Shown here one piece after another: positions 9,545 through 18,972 of a stretch of 64,000 nucleotides of DNA (position 1 is its first letter; every line of letters starts with the position of its first letter). The DNA is from Lysobacter spongiicola DSM 21749. GTDB lineage: Bacteria > Pseudomonadota > Gammaproteobacteria > Xanthomonadales > Xanthomonadaceae. The notes under the pieces were generated by a model. The model was given only the letters and a program-made list of their open reading frames with translations. It was not told the DNA's origin and did no database searches. The position numbers and the translations under genes are program-made. Location of the stretch: assembly GCF_900167055.1 (NCBI RefSeq), contig NZ_FUXP01000013.1:1-64000 (forward strand), given 5' to 3'.

Positions 9545-10738
9545 ATGGCACCACCACCGCCCGCCGCCCTTGCGACCAACCCCGATGCGCCGAAAGCGCC
9601 GGGGAGTGTCCCGCGGCCAAGCTTCGACAACCCCGCCCGCCAGCTGGTCGCCGACCTGCTTGCCAGCGCCGATATCCAGGTCAACGGCGACCGGCCGTGG
9701 GACATGCAGCTGCATGATCCGGCCGTGCTGGACCGGGCACTGGCACAGGGCAACCTCGGCTTGGGTGAGTCGTACATGGCAGGCGCCTGGGACTGCGGGC
9801 AACTGGATGGCTTCTTCGACCGCCTGCTGCGCGCCCACCTCGATCGACGGGTGAAGCCGGTGCGGCTTGCCTGGCACGCGTTGCAGGTGAAATTGCGCAA
9901 CCGCCAGGACCGCAGCCGCGCGTGGCAGGTGGGCAAGGCCCACTACGACCTCGGCAACGACTTCTACGAATCGATGCTCGACCCGTCGATGGCCTACTCC
10001 TGTGGCTACTGGCGCGATGCCGAAACGCTGGAGGAGGCGCAGGTGGCCAAGCTCGAGCTGATCTGCCGCAAGCTCGGCCTCCAGCCGGGCATGCGGGTGC
10101 TCGACATCGGCTGCGGCTGGGGCAGCTTCATGGCGCACGCCGCGCGGCACCACGGGGTGGAATGCGTGGGCGTAACGGTCTCGCGCGAGCAGGCGGCCTG
10201 GGCACGCGAGCGGCACGCCGGCCTGCCGCTGGAGATCCGCCTGCAGGACTACCGGGAGCTGGACGAACGCTTCGACCGCATCGTCAGCGTCGGGATGTTC
10301 GAACATGTCGGCCACAAGAACCACCGCCAGTACATGGAGGTGGCGGCGCGCTGTCTGGGGGACGGCGGGCTGTTCCTGCTGCACACCATCGGCAAGAACC
10401 GGCGCGATGGCATGCCGGACCGATGGATCGACAAACACATCTTTCCCAACGGCGAGACACCCTCGATCGGCCAGATCGGCGACGCCATCGACGGCCTGCT
10501 GGTGGCCGAGGACCTGCACAACTTCGGCGCCGACTACGACCCCACGCTGATGGCCTGGTACAACAACTTCGAAGCGGCCTGGCCGCGCTTCGCCGACCGG
10601 CTTGGCGAGACCTTCCGGCGCAAGTGGCGCTACTACCTGCTGTCCTGCGCCGGTGCCTTCCGCGCCCGCGAACTGCAGCTCTGGCAATGGGTGCTGTCGA
10701 AGGAGGGCATGGCCGGCGGCTATCGCCGGCCGGAATAA
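9545..10738 (+). CDS. cfa: Cyclopropane-fatty-acyl-phospholipid synthase
   Basis: 397 aa SAM-dependent enzyme that adds a methylene bridge to unsaturated acyl chains of membrane phospholipids. The SAM-binding motif is LDIGCGWGSF (about residues 185-195). The N-terminal helical part and the stretches AHYDLGNDFYESMLDPSMAY and GMFEHVGHKN match the Cfa family signature for bicarbonate and lipid binding. The start is fixed by GGAGG at 9532-9536, 8 nt before ATG. A short Pro/Ala N-terminal extension precedes the conserved region. No terminator hairpin with a T-run is seen, but a palindromic repeat starts 45 bp after the stop. Confidence 0.93.
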   Translation: MAPPPPAALATNPDAPKAPGSVPRPSFDNPARQLVADLLASADIQVNGDRPWDMQLHDPAVLDRALAQGNLGLGESYMAGAWDCGQLDGFFDRLLRAHLDRRVKPVRLAWHALQVKLRNRQDRSRAWQVGKAHYDLGNDFYESMLDPSMAYSCGYWRDAETLEEAQVAKLELICRKLGLQPGMRVLDIGCGWGSFMAHAARHHGVECVGVTVSREQAAWARERHAGLPLEIRLQDYRELDERFDRIVSVGMFEHVGHKNHRQYMEVAARCLGDGGLFLLHTIGKNRRDGMPDRWIDKHIFPNGETPSIGQIGDAIDGLLVAEDLHNFGADYDPTLMAWYNNFEAAWPRFADRLGETFRRKWRYYLLSCAGAFRARELQLWQWVLSKEGMAGGYRRPE

Positions 10739-10782
10739 GCTGCGTCGCCGCGCTGCTGTCCCCCGAGGATTCTTGTTCAGGT

Positions 10783-10856
10783 GTAGGAGCGGCTTCAGCC
10801 GCGATTGGAACCGGACTGTCGTACCGCCTCACGATCGCGGCTGAAGCCGCTCCTAC
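10783..10856. repeat. REP-like inverted pair (REPIN-type)
   Basis: Two copies of a 23-bp unit GTAGGAGCGGCTTCAGCCGCGAT, direct at 10783-10805 and inverted at 10834-10856, with a 28-nt spacer. Further copies are at 23589-23611, 59571-59646 and 60706-60779. The arrangement is typical of extragenic palindromic repeats; here it sits between cfa and the convergent YdcH-like gene. Confidence 0.9.
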
Positions 10857-10872
10857 AGGAGCATGCCGAGGC

Positions 10873-11091
10873 TCAGGCAGGCTGGTCGGGGATCAGCGCG
10901 CTCTCCAGCCGGGCGATGCAGTCCTTGAGCATCAGCTTGCGCCGCTTCAGCCGCTTGAGCGCGAGGTCATCATGCTCGCCGAGCCGGTCGGCATGGGCGA
11001 GCACGTCGATGGCGGTGTCGAGGTCGCGGTGCTCCAGCCGCAGCTCCGCCAAGCGGCGGGTGATGTCTGCGGGGTCGTCACTTTCGTTCAT
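10873..11091 (-). CDS. YdcH-family (DUF465) small protein
   Basis: 72 aa, highly charged and predicted almost wholly helical or coiled coil. It shows the DUF465 pattern of an N-terminal Leu...His...Leu-Asp heptad segment and a core with RLKRRKLMLKDCI. Function is unknown in the family. It is transcribed divergently from ttcA (66 bp between starts) and converges on cfa across the repeat. Confidence 0.8.
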   Translation of the reverse strand: MNESDDPADITRRLAELRLEHRDLDTAIDVLAHADRLGEHDDLALKRLKRRKLMLKDCIARLESALIPDQPA

Positions 11092-11141
11092 GCGGCCAGC
11101 TTAGCGCGTGGCCGGGCCGGGCGTGCCACCGCCGCGGCCGG

Positions 11142-11147
11142 TAGAAT
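11142..11147 (+). promoter_or_regulatory. Probable -10 element (TAGAAT) of ttcA
   Basis: TAGAAT ends 9 nt before the ATG at 11157, implying a leader of only a few nucleotides. Confidence 0.5.
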
Positions 11148-11156
11148 GGCCCCCTG

Positions 11157-12059
11157 ATGAGCAACGTCCAGCCCCTGTCCACCCTGACCCCGAGCGAGGT
11201 CGAAATCGACCCGCTGCCCCTGGCCGAGCCGGTGCCGCGTCAGCGCAGGGTGGCCGATGACCTCGAGCGGCTGGGCAAGCGCCTGCGCCACCAGGTCGGC
11301 CAGGCGATCGCCGACTTCGGCATGATCGAGGAGGGCGACCGGGTGATGGTCTGCCTGTCGGGCGGCAAGGACAGCTACACGATGCTCGACGTGCTGCTGC
11401 AGTTGCAGCGCAAGGCACCTGTCAGTTTCGAGCTGGTCGCCGTCAATCTCGACCAGAAGCAGCCGGACTTCCCGGAACACGTACTGCCCGCCTACCTGGA
11501 GTCGATCGGCGTCGAGTACCGCATCCTCGAGCAGGACACCTATTCGGTCGTGACCCGGGTGGTGCCCGAGGGCAAGACGATGTGCTCGCTGTGTTCGCGC
11601 CTGCGGCGCGGCGCGCTGTACACGTTCGCCGAGGAGCAGGGTTTCAACAAGATCGCGCTGGGCCACCACCGCGACGACCTGGTCGCGACCTTCTTCCTGA
11701 ACCTGTTCTTCCACGCCAAGCTCAGCGGCATGCCGCCCAAGCTGCTGTCCGACAACGGCCGCCACGTTGTCATCCGGCCGCTGGCCTACGTGGCCGAGGC
11801 CGACATCGCCCGTTACGCTCGGCTGAAGGAATTTCCCATCATCCCCTGCAACCTGTGCGGTTCGCAGGAGAACCTGCAACGCAAGCAGGTGCAGCGCATG
11901 ATGGCCGACTGGGAGCGCGAGACGCCCGGCCGGATCGAAACCATCGCGCGGGCACTGGGCGACATCCGCCCGTCGCAACTGAGTGATCCCAGGCTGTTCG
12001 ACTTCCTTGGACTGGCGCCGGGCGCGCAAGTGGCCGCCGACGACGGCATCCGGGGCTGA
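11157..12059 (+). CDS. ttcA: tRNA 2-thiocytidine(32) synthetase TtcA
   Basis: 300 aa cytoplasmic enzyme that activates C32 of certain tRNAs with ATP and inserts sulfur. The PP-loop SGGKDS begins at Ser68. Cys143 and Cys146 (CSLC) and Cys231 and Cys234 (CNLCG) supply the Fe-S cluster and catalytic cysteines of the TtcA family. Length matches characterised TtcA proteins of about 300 aa. Only a 9-nt spacer separates the -10-like box and the ATG, and no Shine-Dalgarno sequence is evident, so the mRNA may be nearly leaderless. rdgC follows 98 bp downstream. Confidence 0.94.
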   Translation: MSNVQPLSTLTPSEVEIDPLPLAEPVPRQRRVADDLERLGKRLRHQVGQAIADFGMIEEGDRVMVCLSGGKDSYTMLDVLLQLQRKAPVSFELVAVNLDQKQPDFPEHVLPAYLESIGVEYRILEQDTYSVVTRVVPEGKTMCSLCSRLRRGALYTFAEEQGFNKIALGHHRDDLVATFFLNLFFHAKLSGMPPKLLSDNGRHVVIRPLAYVAEADIARYARLKEFPIIPCNLCGSQENLQRKQVQRMMADWERETPGRIETIARALGDIRPSQLSDPRLFDFLGLAPGAQVAADDGIRG

Positions 12060-12157
12060 ACCCTTCCTCCCAGCGTCGTGCAGACGCAACGGCATCCCCG
12101 GCGCTTTCGCGTCGTAAAGGTGCCTGCGAAGCACGGCGCATCGACACGGACCATTGA

Positions 12158-13063
12158 ATGTTCTTTCGCAACCTGACCTTCTTCCGTTTTCCCGCCACCA
12201 CCAAACTCGATGACCTCGATGCCGGCCTGGAGCAGTGCCAGCTCAAGCCGGTCGGCCCGCTGGAGTTGTCCAGCCGTGGCTTTGTCTCGCCGTTCGGCCG
12301 CGACTCCGAAGTGCTTGCCGCGCGCCAGGGTGAGTCGATCTGGATCACCGTCGGCGGCGAGGACCGGCTGCTGCCGGGCTCGGTGGTCAACGACATGCTG
12401 GCCCGCAAGCTGGCCGAGATCGAGCAGAAGGAAGGCCGCAGGCCCGGGGGCCGCACCCGCAAGCGGCTCAAGGACGAACTGATCACCGACCTGATGCCGC
12501 GCGCCTTCATCAAGCCCAGCCGCACCGATGCGTTGCTGGACCTGGAGAACGGCACCGTGGTGATCGACACCTCCAGCCGCAAGACCGGCGAGAACGTGTG
12601 CAGCGAGATCCGCCGGGCGCTGGGTAGTTTCCCGGCACTGCCGCTGAACGCCGAAGTGGCGCCGCGCTCGATCTTGACCGGCTGGATTTCCGGCGAGCCG
12701 CTGCCGGACGGGCTGAGCATCGGCGACGAATGCGAGCTGCGCGACCCGGTGGACCAGGGCGCAGTGGTCAAGGTGCAGCGCATGGACCTGCACAGCGACG
12801 AGATCGCCCGCCACCTGGAGACCGGCAAGCTGGTCACCCGGCTGGCACTGAACCTGGACGACCACGTCAGCTTCGTGCTCGGCGAGGACCTGGTGGTGCG
12901 CAAGTTCAAGCTGCTCGATGGCGCCGTGGACCAGCTGGAATCCACCGACCGCGACGACGTCCGCGCCGAGCTGGATGCACGCTTCGCATTGATGAGTGCC
13001 GAGGTGAAGCGATTGTTCGCGGTGCTCGAGTCCGCGCTGAAGCTGAGCAAGGCCGACGCCTGA
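12158..13063 (+). CDS. rdgC: Recombination-associated protein RdgC
   Basis: 301 aa, matching the family length of about 300. The N-terminus MFFRNLTFFRF, the GFVSPFG segment and the acidic C-terminal region match RdgC, a ring-shaped DNA-binding protein that limits RecA loading and promotes certain replication-restart pathways. The C-terminus (VKRLFAVLESALKLSKA) fits the family tail. It converges on the type VI gene tssL, with 48 bp between the stop codons and no clear terminator. Confidence 0.94.
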   Translation: MFFRNLTFFRFPATTKLDDLDAGLEQCQLKPVGPLELSSRGFVSPFGRDSEVLAARQGESIWITVGGEDRLLPGSVVNDMLARKLAEIEQKEGRRPGGRTRKRLKDELITDLMPRAFIKPSRTDALLDLENGTVVIDTSSRKTGENVCSEIRRALGSFPALPLNAEVAPRSILTGWISGEPLPDGLSIGDECELRDPVDQGAVVKVQRMDLHSDEIARHLETGKLVTRLALNLDDHVSFVLGEDLVVRKFKLLDGAVDQLESTDRDDVRAELDARFALMSAEVKRLFAVLESALKLSKADA

Positions 13064-13111
13064 GGATGATGCTCGTGGCCCGCTGGCGGTGACGCCTGCG
13101 GGGGCCGTCGG

Positions 13112-13906
13112 CTACGGCAGCGTGATCGTCAGGTGCGCCGTCGCCCCGGGCATCTGCACCACGTCCTCATAGGCCGCGAGGTCCCGGGCCGTGCCGCGCT
13201 CGAGCACCGTGTGCAGCGTGAGGTAGCCCAGCAGCGCCGCGACCGCCATCACCGCGGCCGGCGCCCACATTGGCATGACCCGGCGCAGCGCGTGGGTCAC
13301 CCGGTCCGGTGGCGCCCAGTGCGGCGCGAAACCGGTGCGCTTGCCCTTGAGGTAGACGATCTCGTCGCCCAGTCGCGCGATCAGGTAACCCAGCTTCTCC
13401 GGCCCTTCCAGCCGGTACTTGCCCTCGAAGCCGAGCAGCAGGCAGTAGTGGTAGACCTCCAGCGACGCCAGCCGCGGCGCACCCTGCGCACGCAGCTCTT
13501 CGAGCCGGTCGAAGAAGTGCTCGCCGGCCAGGTGTTCGCCGAACAGGCGCAGTTGCAGCGGGTTGCGCTCCCATTGCTCGCGCAGGCTGGAGGGCTGGCC
13601 GAGCATGGCCTCGTCGACCGCGGCGCAGAACGCGTACTTGCTGGCGTATACATCTTCGGCGGCGATGCCGAGTTTCGATGCCCCCCGCTCGACCCCGGCC
13701 AGGAAGCGCTGGATCGATTCAAGGAAGGCCGCTTCGCCATTGGGCAACCGGCCGCGCCTGAGCAGCATCAACAGGTAGAAGCCGTCGGCGAACAGGTCCA
13801 GCAGGCTACGCGGGTTCGCCGCGCCGGCGGCAGGTGCCATCGCGGACTGGTTCGCGGTGAGCGAAGGCATGCGCTGCGGGACCGGGGGATTGGGGTATTC
13901 CATCAC
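13112..13906 (-). CDS. tssL: Type VI secretion inner-membrane protein TssL (DotU/IcmH family, short form)
   Basis: 264 aa component of the T6SS membrane complex (TssJLM). A cytoplasmic helical DotU domain covers about residues 30-205. A single C-terminal transmembrane segment (AAVMAVAALLGYLTL, about 217-235) anchors it, with a short periplasmic tail. The short form lacks the OmpA-like peptidoglycan-binding domain of extended TssL proteins, so another subunit may supply that contact. Two adjacent ATG codons begin the gene (13906 and 13903). It follows tssK by 19 bp and is probably co-transcribed with tssJ and tssK. Confidence 0.92.
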   Translation of the reverse strand: MMEYPNPPVPQRMPSLTANQSAMAPAAGAANPRSLLDLFADGFYLLMLLRRGRLPNGEAAFLESIQRFLAGVERGASKLGIAAEDVYASKYAFCAAVDEAMLGQPSSLREQWERNPLQLRLFGEHLAGEHFFDRLEELRAQGAPRLASLEVYHYCLLLGFEGKYRLEGPEKLGYLIARLGDEIVYLKGKRTGFAPHWAPPDRVTHALRRVMPMWAPAAVMAVAALLGYLTLHTVLERGTARDLAAYEDVVQMPGATAHLTITLP

Positions 13907-13925
13907 GTTGTTGCGTCCTTGGCCG

Positions 13926-15266
13926 CTATGCGGTGAGTGCGAGCAGTTCCAGCTTCAGGTCGCGCACGCCGGACGGCACGTAGATCGTCAGCGCCTGCGA
14001 AGCGAGCATGCGTTCGTACAGCGCGCCACGCGGTTCAATCGCGAAGTACTGGCAGCCGGGCCGTACCGGAATCGCAGCCGGGACCTGCGGCGCGTGGGTC
14101 AGTTTCACACCGGGCAACGCCGACAGCACGCACTTCTCGACGTCGTCGGGTGCCCCCACCTTGAAGCGCACCGGCACGGTCTGCACCAGCTCCTGTCCGG
14201 GCAGATCGGCGCCGACGCCGAGGTACAGCGCGCAGTTGCCGTCAAGCTTCTGCGAGTCGAGCCGGCCGACGTGGAACGACGGCTTGGCCTCGTGCAAGGC
14301 GATGGCGAAGTAGCGCTCGGAAATCACCGTGCCGAGCAGCTCGCGCACGATGCCGAACAGGCGGTCGAAACCGTCTTCCGGCTTCTCGTGGTGGTAGGCC
14401 GGCAGGTCGGCCAGCGTGTATTCGCGGGAGAAGGTCAGCAGGCCGCCGGCCAGGCGCAGCAACTCCTGGTGCAGGCGCTCTGGATGCAGGCGGGGATGCT
14501 GGAGCAGGTGCGAGAGGGCGGCGAAGGCGGCGTTGGTGGTATGCAGCAGCCAGAACGAGGCGATATCGCCGGAGCGGAACTCCACGACCGACTGCGAAGG
14601 TTCCCGGTGCAGCCCGTACAGGGCGTCGGCCTTGGCCTGCAGGTTCTCCAGCAGCCGCCGCAGGTTTGCCATCAGGGCGGGCGCCGCCGACAGCGCGGCG
14701 CTGGGTGGAACGAACTGGTCGTCCAGCTCGAAACCGCCGGTTGCACTGCGCCTGACCCGGGCCACCGGCAGGCTGACGAAGGGATCGCGTGGATCGTCGT
14801 CGAGCAGCAGCCGCACGGTCTTGCGCAGGTAGGCCAGCTCCGCCTCGCCCGCGTCGGTGAACAGATCGGCGGTGCTGCGGTTGGACTGCAGGTATCGCCC
14901 GTGGCTGCCGGTCCCGGTGCTGCAGTTGCCGCCGTGGTCCCGCAGCAGCGGCAGGGCCAGGTGGATCGTGGTGGACTGCACCGAAGCGGGCAGGTCGGCC
15001 AGCGACAGCGCCTCGGGCAATTCATCGTCGCCGGGAGCCAGGTAGATCTCGCCGTCGGGAAACACCACGGACAGTTGCAGCGCCCGCAGGGTCCCGCTGG
15101 CGAGCGCGTGGTCGTCGAACCGGCTCTGCCGCACGCCCCATGCATAGGGATGCACCGTGCTGGCGAATTCCTGCAGCCGTGCCTCGTGATAGGCATCCTG
15201 CCGCTGGAAGTGTTGCGGACGCAGGAACAGGCCCTCGCCCCAGAAAACCTTGGACATCCGACTCAT
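13926..15266 (-). CDS. tssK: Type VI secretion baseplate protein TssK
   Basis: 446 aa, a normal length for TssK, the trimeric adaptor that docks the baseplate to the TssL/TssM membrane complex. The N-terminal signature VFWGEGLFLRPQHFQ is diagnostic, and the shell domain ends with a hydrophobic C-terminal region. Middle gene of tssJ-tssK-tssL; 106 bp separate it from tssJ. ATG 15257 (MSKVFWGEG) is an alternative start. Confidence 0.95.
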   Translation of the reverse strand: MSRMSKVFWGEGLFLRPQHFQRQDAYHEARLQEFASTVHPYAWGVRQSRFDDHALASGTLRALQLSVVFPDGEIYLAPGDDELPEALSLADLPASVQSTTIHLALPLLRDHGGNCSTGTGSHGRYLQSNRSTADLFTDAGEAELAYLRKTVRLLLDDDPRDPFVSLPVARVRRSATGGFELDDQFVPPSAALSAAPALMANLRRLLENLQAKADALYGLHREPSQSVVEFRSGDIASFWLLHTTNAAFAALSHLLQHPRLHPERLHQELLRLAGGLLTFSREYTLADLPAYHHEKPEDGFDRLFGIVRELLGTVISERYFAIALHEAKPSFHVGRLDSQKLDGNCALYLGVGADLPGQELVQTVPVRFKVGAPDDVEKCVLSALPGVKLTHAPQVPAAIPVRPGCQYFAIEPRGALYERMLASQALTIYVPSGVRDLKLELLALTA

Positions 15267-15372
15267 GCCGCTTCATCCCTGAAATACCGGCCCTGCCGGT
15301 GTTGCTCCAATGCGCGGCTCTCCGGCCGGGCGCGGCGCAGCGTACTACAACTGCGTGCCTTGCAGCGCCGGG

Positions 15373-15996
15373 TCAGCCATCGGTTCCGCACTGGTTGCCG
15401 GCGAGCGTGTGCGAGCCAGTGGCGAGCGCGGTGACCAGTGCCGGCCCCGGTGTCGTCATCGCGCAGGCATGCATGCCGACCGCGATGCCTTGCGGAGGTG
15501 CCCGGCCGACGTCGAAAGCCAGTCGCCAGCGCGTTGCCGCGGGTTCGCGGAACAGCGCCACAACGCCCACGTGCGTGGCGCCGGCGGCGAGTGGCTCCAG
15601 CACCGAGTGCCGCTGGCCGGGCGCAAGCAGGATCTCGGTGACCGACAGCAGGTCCGGGCCGAGGATGTCGCTTTCCCGCTGCTCGTCGAGGAACGCCGCG
15701 AACGGCGCATCGGAGAACCGTGCCGTGCTGCGCAGCTGGTAGACCCGCACCACCAGCGATGCCGGCCGGCCATCACTGCCGGCGTTGAGGTTGGTCGCGG
15801 CCTGCAACTGCAGCGACAGCTCGGTGGGCGCGGCCTCGTCCTTCAGGCCCACCGCCTGCAGGGTCTTCCCGAAGGCGGACCCGATGCCGGGCTTGGCGCT
15901 GCAGCCGGCAAGTGCCAGCACCAGCAATCCGACCACTGCGGCAGCAAGGCGGCAGGAAATACGGGGCAGTAGAGTGGGTCTGCGACAACCATCCAT
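15373..15996 (-). CDS. tssJ: Type VI secretion lipoprotein TssJ (VasD-like)
   Basis: 207 aa outer-membrane lipoprotein of the T6SS envelope complex. The signal peptide ends LALAGC (lipobox Cys near residue 32). The mature part shows the TssJ beta-sandwich pattern, with LVVRVYQLRS and LGPDLLSVTEILLAPGQ, the loop region that contacts TssM. A GGAG ribosome site lies 7 nt before ATG 15996. It heads the minus-strand tssJKL run and is divergent from the plus-strand tss genes; the 210-bp gap (15997-16206) should hold both promoters. Confidence 0.9.
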   Translation of the reverse strand: MDGCRRPTLLPRISCRLAAAVVGLLVLALAGCSAKPGIGSAFGKTLQAVGLKDEAAPTELSLQLQAATNLNAGSDGRPASLVVRVYQLRSTARFSDAPFAAFLDEQRESDILGPDLLSVTEILLAPGQRHSVLEPLAAGATHVGVVALFREPAATRWRLAFDVGRAPPQGIAVGMHACAMTTPGPALVTALATGSHTLAGNQCGTDG

Positions 15997-16206
15997 GGTC
16001 GGGCTCCAGAAGCTTCCGTGCGGACCGGCATTGCCGGCAGGATTGCGGTGCCGGCCTTCGTGGTGAAGAATAGGCGCCGCCGGTGCCTTCTTGGCTCCGG
16101 TGATGCAAGGCTACTACAGCAATACCCGGTGCCTCCAGACGACATCGCCTGGAACCATGGAGATCGGTCGCACCCGCACCGTGCGCGCTCACAAGGAGAG
16201 TGTGGA

Positions 16207-16812
16207 ATGAAGACCCTGTTGGCGGCTGCGTGCCGCCTGATGCTGCCCGTTGTCGCGGTGCTGGCGCTTGGCGCCTGCAGCACCATGTCGCGCAAGCCGG
16301 CCAGCTATTCCGAAGTGCTGGGCCAGGCCGAGTCCGAGGTCGCGGCCGGTCGCGTCGAATCGGCACTGATCGGATTCAACGAGGCTGCGCGGATCGATCC
16401 GGTGAACAAGGAGCCCTGGCTGCGCAGTGCGCAGTTGCAGTTCGACGCCGGCAACTACGGCCATGCGATCGTCGCCGCCGAGGAAGTGCTCCAGCGCGAT
16501 CCCGCTGACAAGGTGGCCGACAGCGTCCTGACCGTGGCGGGTCTGCGCATCGCGTCCCAGTCGCTGCAACGCCTGCAGGGCAACGGCGCACTCGCGTCCG
16601 AGAGTGCCCGGGCCGAAGCCGAGCGGCTGGCCGCGACCATGCGGGACACCATGGGCGAGGCGTTCCTTGCCGGACCCGAAGCCAGCGCCGAAAAGGCCCG
16701 CGCCTCCAGCCGCGGCCGCGCCGCGCCGCGCCGTCGCGCTGCGCCCAAAGCGGCGCCCGCCGCCAAGCCGAAATCCGATATCGACAACCCGTTTGGGGTG
16801 TTGGGCGGCTGA
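16207..16812 (+). CDS. TPR-containing lipoprotein heading the T6SS sheath operon
   Basis: 201 aa. The signal peptide ends LALGAC (Cys24). About residues 35-110 form two to three tetratricopeptide-like helices (ALIGFNEAARIDPVNKEPWL, then YGHAIVAAEEVLQRDPADK). The C-terminal third is low-complexity and basic (Ala/Arg/Lys/Pro), ending DNPFGVLGG. A strong AAGGAGAG site precedes the ATG. It lies 38 bp upstream of tssB in the same direction, so a role in T6SS assembly is likely but its mechanism is unknown. Not one of the 13 core Tss proteins; similar TPR lipoproteins occur in some T6SS loci. Confidence 0.82.
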   Translation: MKTLLAAACRLMLPVVAVLALGACSTMSRKPASYSEVLGQAESEVAAGRVESALIGFNEAARIDPVNKEPWLRSAQLQFDAGNYGHAIVAAEEVLQRDPADKVADSVLTVAGLRIASQSLQRLQGNGALASESARAEAERLAATMRDTMGEAFLAGPEASAEKARASSRGRAAPRRRAAPKAAPAAKPKSDIDNPFGVLGG

Positions 16813-16850
16813 CGCCGCGATCCGCAGGTACTCGTCAGGGAGACGATGAG

Positions 16851-17360
16851 ATGTCCAAGAAGGAAAGTATCCAGAAGCGCCTCGAGAAGGTGCGGCCGCC
16901 GCGCGTGCAACTCACCTATGACGTGGAGAAGGGTGACGCGATCGAGCAGAAGGAGATCCCGTTCGTGGTCGGCGTGCTGGGCGACTTCAGCGGCCAGCCC
17001 GATCAGCCGCTGCCGCGCCTGAAGGAGCGCAAGTTCGTCAACGTCGATCTCGACAACTTCGACGAGGTCATGGAGGGGATGACGCCGCGGGCGGCGTTCC
17101 GGGTGCCGAACAAACTGGGCGCGGACGGGGGCGAATTCGCCGTGGAGCTGCGATTCAACTCGATCGATGACTTCCGTCCCGAGTCGGTGGTCCAGCAGGT
17201 CGAGCCGCTGAGGAAACTGCTGGAAGCACGCTCGAAGCTGGCCGACCTGCGCAACAAGGTGGCCGGCAACGAAAAGCTGGAGGACCTGTTGAACGATGTC
17301 CTCGCCAACACCGAGCAGCTTCGCCAGCTCGGTCAGGCCGAACCGGTGGACCAGGAGTAA
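16851..17360 (+). CDS. tssB: Type VI secretion contractile sheath small subunit TssB (VipA)
   Basis: 169 aa, standard for TssB. N-terminal SIQKRLEKVRPPRVQLTYDV and the conserved IPFVVGVLGDFSG motif mark the family. TssB pairs with TssC to form the cytoplasmic contractile sheath around the Hcp tube. Coupled to tssC with only 3 nt between stop and start. Confidence 0.97.
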   Translation: MSKKESIQKRLEKVRPPRVQLTYDVEKGDAIEQKEIPFVVGVLGDFSGQPDQPLPRLKERKFVNVDLDNFDEVMEGMTPRAAFRVPNKLGADGGEFAVELRFNSIDDFRPESVVQQVEPLRKLLEARSKLADLRNKVAGNEKLEDLLNDVLANTEQLRQLGQAEPVDQE

Positions 17361-17363
17361 GCC

Positions 17364-18845
17364 ATGAATGCACAGGCAACCGCAGTCCGTGCCGCCGGCA
17401 CGGCCGAAGCCGGCCTGCTCGACCAGATCGTCGAGCAGAGCAAGGTCGCGAAGTCCGAATCCGAGCACCAGCGGGCTCGCGACATCATCTCCGAACTGGC
17501 GCGCGAGGTGCTGCAGGGCACCGTCGTGGTCTCGGAAAACCTCAACCTGACCCTGGATGCACGCGTGGCGGAGCTGGACCGGATGATCTCCGAACAGCTC
17601 ACCGCGGTCATGCACGCGCCGGAGTTCCAGCAGCTGGAAAGCACCTGGCGCGGCCTGCACTACCTGTGCGGGCAGACCTCCACCGGCGCGCAGCTGAAGA
17701 TCAAGGTGCTCAACGCGCCCAAGCGCGACGTGGTCAAGGACTTCAAGGCCGCGATCGACTTCGACCAGAGCGCGCTGTTCAAGAAGGTTTACGAGGAAGA
17801 GTTCGGCACTTTCGGTGGCTCGCCCTTCGGCACGCTGATCGGCGATTACCAGATCGGCCGCCAGCCGGAGGACATGTACTTCATCGAGCAGATGTCGCAT
17901 GTCGCCGCGGCCTCGCATGCGCCGTTCATCGCCGCCGCCTCCGAGGACATGTTCGGGCTCGAAAGCTTCACCGACATGGGCAAGCCGCGGGACCTGGCCA
18001 AGGTGTTCGACACCGTCGAGTACGCCAAGTGGAAGTCCTTCCGCGACTCCGAGGACAGTCGCTACGTCGGGCTGACGCTGCCGCGCTTCCTCGGACGGCT
18101 GCCGTACAACCCCAAGGACGGCACCACGGTGGAGGGCTTCAACTACGTCGAGGACACCGACGGGGCGGACCACTCCAGCTATCTGTGGTGCAACACCGCC
18201 TACGCGTTCGGCGCGCGGCTGACACGTGCATTTGAGGACTTTGGCTGGTGCGCTGCGATTCGCGGCGTCGAGGGTGGCGGGCTGGTGGAGGAACTGCCGA
18301 CCCACACCTTCCGTACCGACGACGGCGAGGTCGCGTTGAAGTGCCCCACCGAAGTCGCCATCACCGATCGCCGCGAGAAGGAGCTCAGTGACCTGGGCTT
18401 CATTCCGCTGGTGCACTGCAAGAACACCGACTACGCCGCCTTCTTCGGCGCGCAGTCGGCGCAAAAGCCGAAGAAGTACAACACCGATGCGGCCAACGCC
18501 AACGCTTCGCTGTCGGCCCAGCTGCAGTACATCTTCGCCGTGTCCCGCGTCGCCCATTACCTCAAGGCGATGATGCGCGAGAAGATCGGCAGTTTCGCCT
18601 CGGCAGGCAACGTCGAGGATTTCCTCAACCGGTGGATCGCCCAGTACGTGCTGCTGGATGACAACGCGACGCAGGAAGCGAAAGCGCAATATCCGCTGCG
18701 AGAGGCTTCGGTGCAGGTGTCCGAGGTGCCCGGCAAGCCGGGCGTCTATCGGGCGGTGTCGTTCCTGCGCCCGCACTTCCAGCTCGACGAGCTGTCGGTG
18801 TCACTGCGGCTGGTGGCCGAACTGCCCGCCAGCATGAAGAAGTAG
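17364..18845 (+). CDS. tssC: Type VI secretion contractile sheath large subunit TssC (VipB)
   Basis: 493 aa, typical TssC length. Family landmarks include the early helix, FQQLESTWRGLHYLC, FGTLIGDYQI, and the C-terminal region FLRPHFQLDELSVSLRLVAELP. The protein interlocks with TssB and contracts to eject the Hcp tube and its effectors. A 127-nt gap then separates it from hcp and contains an inverted repeat. Confidence 0.97.
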   Translation: MNAQATAVRAAGTAEAGLLDQIVEQSKVAKSESEHQRARDIISELAREVLQGTVVVSENLNLTLDARVAELDRMISEQLTAVMHAPEFQQLESTWRGLHYLCGQTSTGAQLKIKVLNAPKRDVVKDFKAAIDFDQSALFKKVYEEEFGTFGGSPFGTLIGDYQIGRQPEDMYFIEQMSHVAAASHAPFIAAASEDMFGLESFTDMGKPRDLAKVFDTVEYAKWKSFRDSEDSRYVGLTLPRFLGRLPYNPKDGTTVEGFNYVEDTDGADHSSYLWCNTAYAFGARLTRAFEDFGWCAAIRGVEGGGLVEELPTHTFRTDDGEVALKCPTEVAITDRREKELSDLGFIPLVHCKNTDYAAFFGAQSAQKPKKYNTDAANANASLSAQLQYIFAVSRVAHYLKAMMREKIGSFASAGNVEDFLNRWIAQYVLLDDNATQEAKAQYPLREASVQVSEVPGKPGVYRAVSFLRPHFQLDELSVSLRLVAELPASMKK

Positions 18846-18972
18846 CCACCGCCCCGCTGCAAGGCGGACGGGGCGCAGACCCTGGAGGGCGGTGGTCGCG
18901 ACAAGGCAACACGACATGCCGGCCACGGCCGGCGACATCTCACGGAAGAACGGAACAAAAGGAAACCAGACC

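Noticed and set aside
10783-10856. REP pair as a simple rho-independent terminator for cfa
   Set aside because: The arms are separated by 28 nt, no T-run follows, and the same unit recurs elsewhere, including as a single arm; a repeat family is the better explanation, though it may still affect transcript ends.
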